This document shows positions 1 to 8,794 of a stretch of 50,587 nt of DNA, piece after piece. Position numbers and translations under genes: made by a program. The notes below the pieces were generated by a model, which made no database searches, was not told the DNA's origin, and saw nothing but the letters and a program-made list of their open reading frames with translations. The DNA comes from a beta proteobacterium AAP51 (GTDB lineage: Bacteria > Pseudomonadota > Gammaproteobacteria > Burkholderiales > Burkholderiaceae_C): assembly GCA_001295905.1 (NCBI GenBank), contig LJHT01000004.1, positions 1 through 50,587 on the forward strand, read 5' to 3'. Position 1 is the stretch's first letter. The number at the start of each line of letters is the position of its first letter.

Positions 1-14
1 CCCCCCCCCCCCCC
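1..14. repeat. poly-C homopolymer at window edge
   Basis: The window opens with 14 consecutive C residues. No gene is visible between here and the PEP-CTERM gene at 167. Such a run at an edge could be a real homopolymer cut by the window or an artefact of a contig end. Nothing else in the first 166 bases could be assigned. Confidence 0.6.
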
Positions 15-166
15 TGCTTGCGGTGTTTCAGCGCCCAACCTAAGCCCGGAAGTGAGCTGTGTCACCCCAGCGTCGCGTCGCGGCGATAGCATGCCATCGC
101 ATCGCGCGCAGGCTGCTGTAGTTTGCAGGCTTGGCAGCGTTGGACAACGACATGGGAGGAAGTTCG

Positions 167-787
167 ATGAAGTGCTGGAAGAGTGCGGCCGCAGGGCTGC
201 TGCTGGCGTTGACGGCATGGGCGGCACAAGCTGCGCCGGTGATCGAGTTTGCACCGCGCAACCAGACGGTGCTGCTGGGCGATGAAGCCATGGTCGACAT
301 CGTGGTCAGCGACACCGGGGGCCTGCTGATCGGGGTCCACGACTTCTTTGTCAATTTCAACACCAGCATCCTCAGCCTGGCCGATGTGGTGCTGGGCACG
401 GCGCTGGGTGGACCCGGCGACGTGCTGGAGGACGTGGTGCCCGGCCCGGGCCGCGTGAACGTGGCGGTGGTGTCGACGCTGACCGACCTCACCACCTTCC
501 AGACAGGCACCGATTCCTTCGTGCTGTTCTCGCTCACCTTCCGCACCACGGCCGTGGGTACCAGCGTCTTGAGCTTCGGCGAGAACATCCTCGGGTTCGC
601 CGGTGGCTTCCTGGGTGATGAACTCGGGCTGGGCGTACAGGGCGTCCGCACGCAGGCGGGCAGCATCACGGTCATCAGCCCGAACCAGGGTGGCAGCGTG
701 CCAGAGCCGGCCACGGCCGGTCTGGTGCTGCTGGCGGCCCTGGGCGCCTTGAGCGCCAGCCGGCGTCGGCCGCGCGCCAGCCGCTGA
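167..787 (+). CDS. PEP-CTERM protein with cohesin-like domain
   Basis: This is a 206-residue exported protein. An N-terminal signal peptide (hydrophobic stretch ending near AAQAAP) is followed by one beta-rich domain of about 150 residues. The C-terminus is VPEPATAGLVLLAALGALSA plus an Arg-rich tail, the PEP-CTERM sorting signal recognised by exosortase in Gram-negative bacteria that make exopolysaccharide. The central domain reads like a cohesin fold: VLLGDEAMVDIVVSD, then a strand pair around FVNFNTSILSL, then FVLFSLTFRTTAVGTSVLSF. I chose ATG 167 because GGGAGGA lies at 154-160; an upstream in-frame TTG at 131 has no such site. The next gene encodes a dockerin-like module, so the two products may bind each other. 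The PEP-CTERM call is firm. The cohesin assignment is by pattern and needs a profile search. Confidence 0.82.
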   Translation: MKCWKSAAAGLLLALTAWAAQAAPVIEFAPRNQTVLLGDEAMVDIVVSDTGGLLIGVHDFFVNFNTSILSLADVVLGTALGGPGDVLEDVVPGPGRVNVAVVSTLTDLTTFQTGTDSFVLFSLTFRTTAVGTSVLSFGENILGFAGGFLGDELGLGVQGVRTQAGSITVISPNQGGSVPEPATAGLVLLAALGALSASRRRPRASR

Positions 788-939
788 CACCGGCACGGCC
801 CGGGCGCCGAAAGGCTGCTGGGACGTCAGGGTCGACAGTGCAAGGGGGCTGCAAGGCCAACTAGCCACTGCCTCTTGGGCCGCACCACGGTGCGCCGCTT
901 CCGAACCGGGCCTAGGGGGCCCCCGCTTCAGGAATCTGT
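788..939. other. intergenic gap before the RHS gene
   Basis: This 152-base gap contains a 10-base palindrome, GGGGGCCCCC (915-924), just upstream of the RHS start. A GGAA at 931-934 could serve as the ribosome binding site. I could not identify a promoter or terminator with confidence. Confidence 0.4.
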
Positions 940-3900
940 ATGAAGAACTCGCTCTTGCGTTGGCTGGCCTGCGTGGCCGCGGTGATGGCGCTCTGTTTTG
1001 GCACGGCAGCCCGGGCTGCTGCCCCGGCCGACATTCTGTGGGTGGTGGACACCTCCGGCAGCATGGGCGACGACATCGCCGAGGTGAAGGCCCGCATCCA
1101 GGATTTCCATAACGCGATGCTCAGTGCCGGCATCGACGCGCGCTATGCGCTCGTGCGCTTCGGCGGCAACGACACCTTGATCCAGAACGTCACCACCTTC
1201 GCGGATTTCAACCGTGCCGGCGGGCCCTTCCGCACACTCACCGCCAACGGCGGGGGTACGGAACGCGGCAGCAATGCCACGCTGGTGGGTTTGCAGCAAG
1301 GCAGTTTCCGGCCTGGGGCGGTGATCAACGTCATCGTCGTCACCGATGAAGACGACGACAGCACGGCCGCGCAATACACGAACCTGACCAACACGCTGCG
1401 CGCACGCAGTGCGCTGTTCAACTTCATCGGCGTGCCGGGCGTGGGCAACACCGATGCACGCTATGGCCTGCTGGCCAGCAGCTTTGGCGGCAAGGCCTTC
1501 CGCATCAACGAGTTCCGCAGCAACCCGCAGCCCTTCTTCACCAGCTTCATCGCGACGAAGGTGCAGGAAATCATCAACGCGCTGCAGTGCGACGTCGACC
1601 TCGACCGCGACATCGACCGCGACGACATCAACCTGATCTTCGCCGCGCGCAACCAGCCCGCCGACGGTCTGGCCGACCCGCGAGATGCCGACCGCAACGG
1701 CGTCATCAATGCGCTCGACGCCCGCCAGTGCACGCTGAAGTGCACGCGCACCAACTGCCAGACCGGCACGCCGAATACCGCGCCCGAGGCGCAGGCCGGC
1801 CCCGACCAGTCCGTTGAAGTGGGCAGCACCGTCACGCTGGATGGCAGCGCTTCCATCGACCTCAACGGCCAGACGCTCAGCTACCGCTGGCGGCTGGTGT
1901 CGGCACCCATCGGCAGCACGACCGCGCTGTCCGACATCACCGTGGTGCGGCCCACTTTCGTGGCCGACTTGCTCGGAACGTACAGCTTCAGCCTGGTGGT
2001 GAACGATGGCTTTGTCGACAGCCCGGCAGATTTCATCAGCGTGGAAGTCACGCCGCGCACCGTGGCCACGCCCGCGCTGGTGGGGCTGAGCCAGACCCAG
2101 GCTCAGGCGCAGCTGCAGCAGGCCGGGCTTTTGCTGGGGACGGTCAGCTTTGCCAGCAGCAGCACGGTGCCAGCAGGCATCGTGCTGGCGCAGACGCCGG
2201 CCGCGGGGCTGCGCGCGCCGCTGGGTTCGGCGGTTGCACTTACGGTGTCCATCGGGTTGCAGGTGCCGGTGCCTGTGCTCACCAACCTCACGCAGGCCGA
2301 GGCCGAGGCTGCCATCACCGCGGCCGGGCTGGTGGTGGGCAACATCACCAGCGTCAGCAGCAGCACCGTGCCCGCGGGGCGCGTGGTCGCCACCTCGCCG
2401 CCCGTGGGCAGCGGGGTCGCGCCGGGCAGCGCCATCAGCCTGGTCATCTCTTCCGGGCCTGACACCACGCCGCCGCAAGCCGCGCTGAGTTCGCCCACGC
2501 CGGGCAGCCAGGTGGCTGGCCGCGTCAGCGTGGTCGGCACTGCCAGCGATGCCAACCTGGTGCGCTGGACGCTGGAGCTGTCCGTGGCCGGCGACGCCAA
2601 CTGGCAGACCCTGGGCACCGGCACCACGTCGGTGGTGGACGCAGAGCTGGGCAGCTTCGACACCGGCACCCTGGCCAGCAACTTCTACCGCCTGCGCCTG
2701 ACCGTGGCCGACGCGGCCTTCAGCCGCAGCGTCACCGCGGACGTCCAGGTCGACAACCGCCTGCAACTGGGCCGTTTCGAACTCGTCTACACCGACCTCC
2801 AGGTGCCCAACCTGGGCGTGGCCATCAACCTGGTCCGCAGCTACGACTCTTCCCAGCTCGTCAGCGGCGACTTCGGCCGTTCCTGGCGGCTGGGCCTCAC
2901 CGAGGCCGACATCCGCGAAGACGCGAACAAGAACGTCTACATCACGCTGCCCGACGGTCGTCGGCGAGCGTTTGCCTTCACACCGGTGCAGCTGTCGCCT
3001 TTCTTCCCTGGGTCAGCACCGCGCTACACGCCGGCGGCTGGCGTCTACGACAGGCTGGAAGCCGTGGAGTGCAGCCTGGTCGTTCTTTCGGGCGGGCGCT
3101 GGTTCTGCTTCCCCGGCAGTGAATACGACCCCGACACCTACCTGCTCACCACCAAGGAAGGCCTGCGCTACACCATCAGCCAGTCGCAAGGCATACGCCG
3201 TGTTGAAGACGCGGCGGGCAATTTCGTCAGCATTGACGCGGGGGGCATCAGCAGCAGTTCGGGTCGCAACGTCGTGTTCGAGCGCGACACGGCGAACCGC
3301 ATCGTCGCCATCACCGACCCGCGCGGGGCTCGCCTGAGCTACACCTACGATGCCGCTGGCCGGCTGGTGGCCGTGACCGACGCCACGGGCGCCGCCACGG
3401 GTTTCCAGTACCTGGGCGACAGCGTCTACATCAGCGCCATCGTCACCAGCGGGGGCTGCCAGCCGCTGCGCAACGAGTACGGGGTCGATGGCCGGCTGAG
3501 TGCGTCACTCGACGCCGAAGGCCGACGCACCACCTTCGAGTACGGCGCCGACGGGCGCAGCAAGCGCGTGGTGGACCCGCTGGGCGCCAGCACGCTCTAC
3601 GAGTACGACGCCCGTGGCAACGTGGTGCGCGAGACTGGGCCCGAGGGCCAGGTCACGCAGCGCAGCTTCGACGCCAACGACCGGCTCACCGCGCTGGTGC
3701 AGCCGGGCGGCCTGCGCACCGACTACACCTACGACAGCCAGGGCAACTGGGTGCTGGCCCGCCAGCTGCGCAGTGACGGCGTGGCGGTGGAGTACCGCCG
3801 CAGCTTCAACAGCTTCGGCCGTCTGGAGCGCTACACCGCCCCCACCGGCGCGCGCCTGGACTTCACCTACGACGCCGCACAGAACCCGCAGCAGCTGCTG

Positions 3901-6285
3901 GTGCGCGGCGACGACGGGAATGTCGGCACCACCGTGCTCTTCAACTACGACGCCGCCGGCCGCCTCCTGAGCACCACCGTCAACGGCAGCACCTGGACCT
4001 ACACCTACGACAGCTTCGGCAACCTGCTCGGCAAGACCGAACCGTCGGGGGGTGTCACCCAGTACAGCCACGATGCCAACGGCAACGTGACCAGCGAAAC
4101 GCTGCCTGACGGCACCGTCAACAGCTTTGCCTTCGACGCGCTGAACCGCATCGTGGAAGAAGCTCGCAACGGCGCGCTGCTGCGGCGCATCGACTACGAC
4201 AGCGAAGGCCGGCCCATCAAGGTGACCGAAGGCGAAGGTGGCGAGACGCGCTTCAGTCATAGCTGCATCGGCCGCCTGACCGCGGTGGAAGACGCCGCCG
4301 GTAACACCACAGCCTACAGCTACGACAGCGCCAACCGCCTGGCCGGCGTGCAATACGCGAACGGGCTCACGCGCAGCTACGCCTATACGCCCCGCGGCTA
4401 CCTGGCCCAGCGCACCGACACCGACGGCGCCGTGCACGGCCTGACGCAGAACGCCGACGGGCTGCTGACGGCGCTGTTCTCGCCGCGCCATCCGGCTGGC
4501 CAGGCCCAGCTGCAATACGACAACCTGCAGCAACTGGTGAGCGTCAGCCGGCCTGACTTTGCCGTCAACGCCACGCTGGACCGCCTGGGTCGAGTGGTCA
4601 GCGCCACCGAAGGGCCGCCGGGCGCCGCGCGCACGCTGGCCATCACTTACGGCCCGCAGGGCGAACCGGTGGTGGTGAACGAAAACGGCCGTGAACTGCG
4701 CTCGGTGTACGACGGGCAGGGCCTGCGCACCGAGCTGCGCACACCGGACGGCACCGTCACGCGCTACACCTACGACGGTCAGCGGCGCCTGGTGGGCGTG
4801 GAAACGCTGGGCCGCGGCAGCGTGAGCTTCCAGTACGACACCACGGGTCGCCGTGTGCGTGCCGACCGCTCCAACGGCAGCTACACGACCTACGGCTATG
4901 TCGACAACCAGTTGCAGGTGCTGGCGCACTTCGATGCCAGCGGCGCGCTCATCAGCCGCCATGAACTGGACCGCACGCCCAACGGCTACAGCCGCTCGGT
5001 GGTGTGGGCCGACGGACGTGCCGACTACAGCTACGACGCGCTGTGGCGCCTGACGCGTGAGCAGCGCAGCTCCAGCAGCCTGGGCAACGCCGACCTCAGC
5101 TTCAGCTACGACGCCGTGGGCAACCGCCTTGACGCGGGCGCGCTGCTGCAAGGCAACCGCTTGCTGCAATGGGGCGGCGACACGCTGGGCTACGACGCCA
5201 ACGGCAACGTCGTCAGCCGCGGCGCCGACACCTACAGCTACGACAGCCTGAACCGCCTGGTGGGCCACAGCCGGGGCGGCGTGAGCACGAGTTACACGTA
5301 CGACGGGCGCGAGCGGCGCATCCGCAAGGCTTCGGGCAGCGAGGTGCGTGAGTTCCTGTACGACGGCCAGCAGGTCGTAGCCGAGTACGGCAGCAGCGGT
5401 CAACTGCTGGCTCGCTACACCCACGCCCTGGGCCTGGACGAGGTGCTGATGCAGCACCGCGGCGCCGACACCTACCACTACCACGCCGACCCCCAGGGCA
5501 GCATCGTCGCCATCACCAACGCCGCGGGGCAGGTGGTGCAGCGTTATGGCTACGACGCCTGGGGCCGCCTGGTGCTGAACCAAGGCAGTTTTGCGTTCTC
5601 CGGTTCAGGCCTGGTGAACACCCGCACCTACATCGGCCGTGAATACGACGAGGAGTCCGGGCTCTACCACCTGCGCGCCCGGGCCTACGACGCGCAGCTG
5701 GGCCGCTTCCTCCAGAAAGACCCGCAGCAGGGCCAGCGCGCGCTGCCGCAATCGCAGCATCCGTATGCCTACGCGCTGAACAGCCCGACGAACTTCGTCG
5801 ATCCTACGGGCGAGAGCGTGGGCGTCGAGTACTCGTTCATGCTGAAGTCGGGCCGTTGGAATTCGGCCGGAGCGCTGATCGGTTTCATGCAGGGCTTTGT
5901 GACGCCCACCTACTCGTTCCTTGGGGAGTTCTTTGGTGCGCTGAACGAGGCGGGTCCACGTGCTGACGTCGATGCCGTCATCGAGTCGGCCTTCACACGT
6001 GCAGAGGCACAGGTAAGCCTGATTGAGAACCAGATTTCCAAACTGGCAGGCATTGACCCGTACACCTTTGCCTCTTCGTACGTGTCGGGGCTGAACTACA
6101 AGGTGGGCTTCGAGATCAAGCTCACCGGGATTCCCAAGCCCGTGAAGCAGGCACTGTCGATGGCCGATATCCCCACCAGTGCGAAGCTGGTTGAAATAGA
6201 AATCGTGCCCTCGCAGGGCGGTTTCAAGAACGGCACGAAGCAGGGCTTCAACTATCTCCGGCAAATCCTGCACCTGCCGCAGTAA
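940..6285 (+). CDS. secreted YD-repeat/RHS protein with vWA, dockerin-like, PKD and PASTA modules
   Basis: This 1781-residue protein has a signal peptide (cleavage near ARAAAP). Domains in order: a von Willebrand A domain with the MIDAS motif DTSGSMG (about 28-210); a dockerin-like pair of calcium loops, DVDLDRDIDRDD and DADRNGVINALD, each with acidic or Asn residues at positions 1, 3, 5 and 12 (about 216-272); a PKD/Ig-like domain (about 283-375); two PASTA-like domains (about 376-508); and an Ig-like stretch starting DTTPPQAALSSP. A long YD-repeat shell follows from about 610, closing at the RHS core LYHLRARAYDAQLGRFLQKDP (about 1575). The last 155 or so residues leave the repeat and match no family I know. 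RHS shells usually encapsulate a C-terminal toxin or effector, but none is recognised here. The gene is followed by a convergent helicase, and no immunity gene is visible. Confidence 0.9.
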   Translation: MKNSLLRWLACVAAVMALCFGTAARAAAPADILWVVDTSGSMGDDIAEVKARIQDFHNAMLSAGIDARYALVRFGGNDTLIQNVTTFADFNRAGGPFRTLTANGGGTERGSNATLVGLQQGSFRPGAVINVIVVTDEDDDSTAAQYTNLTNTLRARSALFNFIGVPGVGNTDARYGLLASSFGGKAFRINEFRSNPQPFFTSFIATKVQEIINALQCDVDLDRDIDRDDINLIFAARNQPADGLADPRDADRNGVINALDARQCTLKCTRTNCQTGTPNTAPEAQAGPDQSVEVGSTVTLDGSASIDLNGQTLSYRWRLVSAPIGSTTALSDITVVRPTFVADLLGTYSFSLVVNDGFVDSPADFISVEVTPRTVATPALVGLSQTQAQAQLQQAGLLLGTVSFASSSTVPAGIVLAQTPAAGLRAPLGSAVALTVSIGLQVPVPVLTNLTQAEAEAAITAAGLVVGNITSVSSSTVPAGRVVATSPPVGSGVAPGSAISLVISSGPDTTPPQAALSSPTPGSQVAGRVSVVGTASDANLVRWTLELSVAGDANWQTLGTGTTSVVDAELGSFDTGTLASNFYRLRLTVADAAFSRSVTADVQVDNRLQLGRFELVYTDLQVPNLGVAINLVRSYDSSQLVSGDFGRSWRLGLTEADIREDANKNVYITLPDGRRRAFAFTPVQLSPFFPGSAPRYTPAAGVYDRLEAVECSLVVLSGGRWFCFPGSEYDPDTYLLTTKEGLRYTISQSQGIRRVEDAAGNFVSIDAGGISSSSGRNVVFERDTANRIVAITDPRGARLSYTYDAAGRLVAVTDATGAATGFQYLGDSVYISAIVTSGGCQPLRNEYGVDGRLSASLDAEGRRTTFEYGADGRSKRVVDPLGASTLYEYDARGNVVRETGPEGQVTQRSFDANDRLTALVQPGGLRTDYTYDSQGNWVLARQLRSDGVAVEYRRSFNSFGRLERYTAPTGARLDFTYDAAQNPQQLLVRGDDGNVGTTVLFNYDAAGRLLSTTVNGSTWTYTYDSFGNLLGKTEPSGGVTQYSHDANGNVTSETLPDGTVNSFAFDALNRIVEEARNGALLRRIDYDSEGRPIKVTEGEGGETRFSHSCIGRLTAVEDAAGNTTAYSYDSANRLAGVQYANGLTRSYAYTPRGYLAQRTDTDGAVHGLTQNADGLLTALFSPRHPAGQAQLQYDNLQQLVSVSRPDFAVNATLDRLGRVVSATEGPPGAARTLAITYGPQGEPVVVNENGRELRSVYDGQGLRTELRTPDGTVTRYTYDGQRRLVGVETLGRGSVSFQYDTTGRRVRADRSNGSYTTYGYVDNQLQVLAHFDASGALISRHELDRTPNGYSRSVVWADGRADYSYDALWRLTREQRSSSSLGNADLSFSYDAVGNRLDAGALLQGNRLLQWGGDTLGYDANGNVVSRGADTYSYDSLNRLVGHSRGGVSTSYTYDGRERRIRKASGSEVREFLYDGQQVVAEYGSSGQLLARYTHALGLDEVLMQHRGADTYHYHADPQGSIVAITNAAGQVVQRYGYDAWGRLVLNQGSFAFSGSGLVNTRTYIGREYDEESGLYHLRARAYDAQLGRFLQKDPQQGQRALPQSQHPYAYALNSPTNFVDPTGESVGVEYSFMLKSGRWNSAGALIGFMQGFVTPTYSFLGEFFGALNEAGPRADVDAVIESAFTRAEAQVSLIENQISKLAGIDPYTFASSYVSGLNYKVGFEIKLTGIPKPVKQALSMADIPTSAKLVEIEIVPSQGGFKNGTKQGFNYLRQILHLPQ

Positions 6286-6327
6286 CGCCGAAGGCCGCCG
6301 GCCCAGCGGCGGCGGGGTGGGCCCAGG

Positions 6328-8565
6328 CTAGCCCCGCCGCGGCCCCTGCCGCCCTGGCCGGCGCTGCTGCGCCAGCGGCCGCTTGCCCTTCAGCTGGCGT
6401 TCGATGCCGTCGTTCAAGGCACTGCGCAGCGCCACCACCTCGGGCACGTGGCCGTAGACGCCTTCGAAGCGCAGGTCCAGCCACAGCCACAGGGTGCAGG
6501 CGCGCAGCGCCATCTCCATGCGCTCCAGCCGGCTGTGGCCGTCCACCTGGTCCAGGAACCAGGGGCGGCCGGCGCGGCCGGTGTGGGCGTGGCTGCTGCT
6601 CCAGTCCAGGAAGGCCTGCAGCTGGCCTTCGGTGCGCGTGTCCACTGGCGCCTGGGCGTAGGTGAAGCGCTCCTTCAGCGTCAGCGTGCCGGCGCTGGCG
6701 TCCAGCTGCTCGGCCAGCTCCAGCATCTGCTCCAGCTCGGCCACCTGGAAGTGCGCGTCGTCCAGCTTCAGCTGTTCGACGAAGACGCCCAGCACCTCGC
6801 GCAGCTTGGTCTTGGCCAGGCGCGATGAGATGGTGTCGATGTGCCAGCCGTTGGGCGCCACCGGAGCCTTGAAGTCGGCCGGCGCCTGCGGCGGGCGCGC
6901 CAGCAGTTCCTTCAGCACGCGCTGCGCGGTGGGTTCGGCTTCGGCCAGCACGCCGGCAAAACCTTCTTCGTGGATGCCGTAGCGGCCGGCGCGGCCGGCG
7001 ATCTGGTGGGTTTCCGATTCGTCCAGCCGGCGGTCGGCCACGCCGTCGTACTTGGTGAGGGTGCTGAAGAGCACGCGGCGGATGGGCAGGTTCAGTCCCA
7101 TGCCGATGGCGTCGGTGGCCACCAGGATGTGGCTCTCGCCGGTGGCGAAGCGTTCGGCCTCGCGGCGGCGCACCTCGGGCGGCAGGGCGCCGTAGATCAC
7201 GCTCACGGGGTGGCCGGCAGCGCCGATCTGGTCGCGCAGCATCAGTACCTCGCGGCGGCTGAAGGCCACCACGGCATCGCCCAGCTGCAGCTTGTTGATG
7301 GGCAGCGGCGCGGGCATCAGCTGCACGTGCTGCTTGCGCGGGAATTCGCGCACCGTGCAGGCCTCGCCGCACAGGCCCAGCAGGTTCTCGATGGCGGGCA
7401 CCGCATAGGCGCTGCAGATGATGATGACCTCGCGCGCGGGCACGGCCACGATGGCCTGCGTCCAGGCCCAGCCGCGGCTCTTGTCGAAGATCATCTGCGC
7501 CTCGTCGATGACGGCGACGTCGATCTCGGTGTTGGTCGACACCATCTCGATGGTGCTGCTGACCACGCGGGCACCGGGCGCGGGCTGGTTCTCTTCGCCG
7601 GTGAGCAGCGAGCACGGCACGCCGGCGGCCATCAGGCGGTCACGCCCCTCCAGCGCCAGCAGGCGCAGCGGCGCGAGGTAGGCGCCGTCCAGCGCGCCGG
7701 CCAGCTTCTGGAAGGCGGTGTAGGTCTTGCCGCTGTTGGGCGGGCCCACGAACAGCGTCACCTTGCGCTGCAGGCGGCGCGCCTTCTGGAAGGTGTCGGG
7801 GTAGCCCTGGAAGGCGAGTTCGTGGTTCAGGCCCTCCAGCGTGTCGAGCTCGGTGACGCGCCTTTCCCAGCGCTCCTGCGCGCGACGGCAGGCGGCCTTC
7901 AGTTCGGGCAGGTCTTGCGGCGTGGCGCATTCGGCCTGCAGGGCCGGCAGCAGGCTGGCCAGGTGGGCGGGTTTGAAGGCCAGGCTGCGTGCCACCAGGG
8001 CATCGAGGTGGGCCACCAGCTCGGCAGCCTGCGGGTGCGGCGGTGGTGCGCCCATGGCCTTGCGCAGGCCGGCTTCATCGCCACTGCGGTAGTAGGCCCA
8101 CACCACATCGGGCGGCACCGGCACGCGGAAGATCACCGGCACGCGCCAGTCTTGCTGCCCCAGGCGCAGCGCGTGGCTGATCAGGCGCGTCCAGGTGCCG
8201 GCGTGGCGCGCCACCCCCAGGCCCTGCAGCACGCCGCTGCGCTGCAGCAGCACGCTGCGCGCTTCGGGGCCGGTGCCCACGGCGTCGATGTGGGCCAGCG
8301 CGGCGTCCATCAGCGCGGGGTCGATCCAGCGGCTGGGGCGCTGGCCGGCCACGGCCTTCTGCAGCAGCACGAAGCCGAGTTTGTCGAGGTGGTCGTCATG
8401 GCCCTGCGCATGTTCGGGCAGGTAGTCGGCCGGCTTCACCACCTGCGGCAGCGTGTAGGCGGCGTGGCGGATGCGCGCCAGCGCTTCCTTGTCGATGTGC
8501 TCGGGCACGCGGGCGCTGTGGCGGGTGTACGGCAGCGTGTGCAGGGGGGGGTGGTGTGCGGTCAA
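6328..8565 (-). CDS. SUV3-like ATP-dependent helicase
   Basis: This is a 745-residue superfamily 2 helicase. The P-loop is GPPNSGKT, the Walker B is VIDEAQM (the DEAQ form rather than DEAD or DEAH), and the motif VI region is QIAGRAGRYG. These features resemble the mitochondrial RNA helicase SUV3, whose relatives also occur in some proteobacteria. The N-terminal 230 or so residues before the helicase core are of unknown role. The C-terminal part resembles the SUV3 C-terminal helical region and ends in a basic tail (GRQGPRRG). By family it should unwind RNA or RNA/DNA with 3'-5' polarity; its substrate here is unknown. The longest frame starts at TTG 8565. A GTG at 8508 is an alternative, and neither has a clear ribosome binding site. 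Confidence 0.8.
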   Translation of the reverse strand: MTAHHPPLHTLPYTRHSARVPEHIDKEALARIRHAAYTLPQVVKPADYLPEHAQGHDDHLDKLGFVLLQKAVAGQRPSRWIDPALMDAALAHIDAVGTGPEARSVLLQRSGVLQGLGVARHAGTWTRLISHALRLGQQDWRVPVIFRVPVPPDVVWAYYRSGDEAGLRKAMGAPPPHPQAAELVAHLDALVARSLAFKPAHLASLLPALQAECATPQDLPELKAACRRAQERWERRVTELDTLEGLNHELAFQGYPDTFQKARRLQRKVTLFVGPPNSGKTYTAFQKLAGALDGAYLAPLRLLALEGRDRLMAAGVPCSLLTGEENQPAPGARVVSSTIEMVSTNTEIDVAVIDEAQMIFDKSRGWAWTQAIVAVPAREVIIICSAYAVPAIENLLGLCGEACTVREFPRKQHVQLMPAPLPINKLQLGDAVVAFSRREVLMLRDQIGAAGHPVSVIYGALPPEVRRREAERFATGESHILVATDAIGMGLNLPIRRVLFSTLTKYDGVADRRLDESETHQIAGRAGRYGIHEEGFAGVLAEAEPTAQRVLKELLARPPQAPADFKAPVAPNGWHIDTISSRLAKTKLREVLGVFVEQLKLDDAHFQVAELEQMLELAEQLDASAGTLTLKERFTYAQAPVDTRTEGQLQAFLDWSSSHAHTGRAGRPWFLDQVDGHSRLERMEMALRACTLWLWLDLRFEGVYGHVPEVVALRSALNDGIERQLKGKRPLAQQRRPGRQGPRRG

Positions 8566-8794
8566 TGGGGGTCCGGCAGTGGAAGGGTCGCGCGGCGTGG
8601 GCAGCGCGCCCGCGCCCGCAATGATCGTCTATCGCGCCGGCCTTGCGGGCAGGGGCCGCTGGCCGCCAACTGGCGGTGAAAACGCCCGCTCTTTCGCGGC
8701 TGGGGCCCCGGGGGGTGGGCACCAGAATCCGTCCACCCCTTGTCCATGAGGCCGAACATGCAGTACTGTCGACCGGCTGTGTCACCTTCGCGGC

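Noticed and set aside
3505..5583. 692-codon open frame on the minus strand
   Set aside because: It is antisense to the YD repeats; the apparent repetitiveness comes from the real gene.
6286..6327. GC-rich hairpin between the RHS and helicase genes as a terminator
   Set aside because: The stem GCCGCC/GGCGGC is present but no T run follows. Convergent genes often have such sequence by chance at this GC content.
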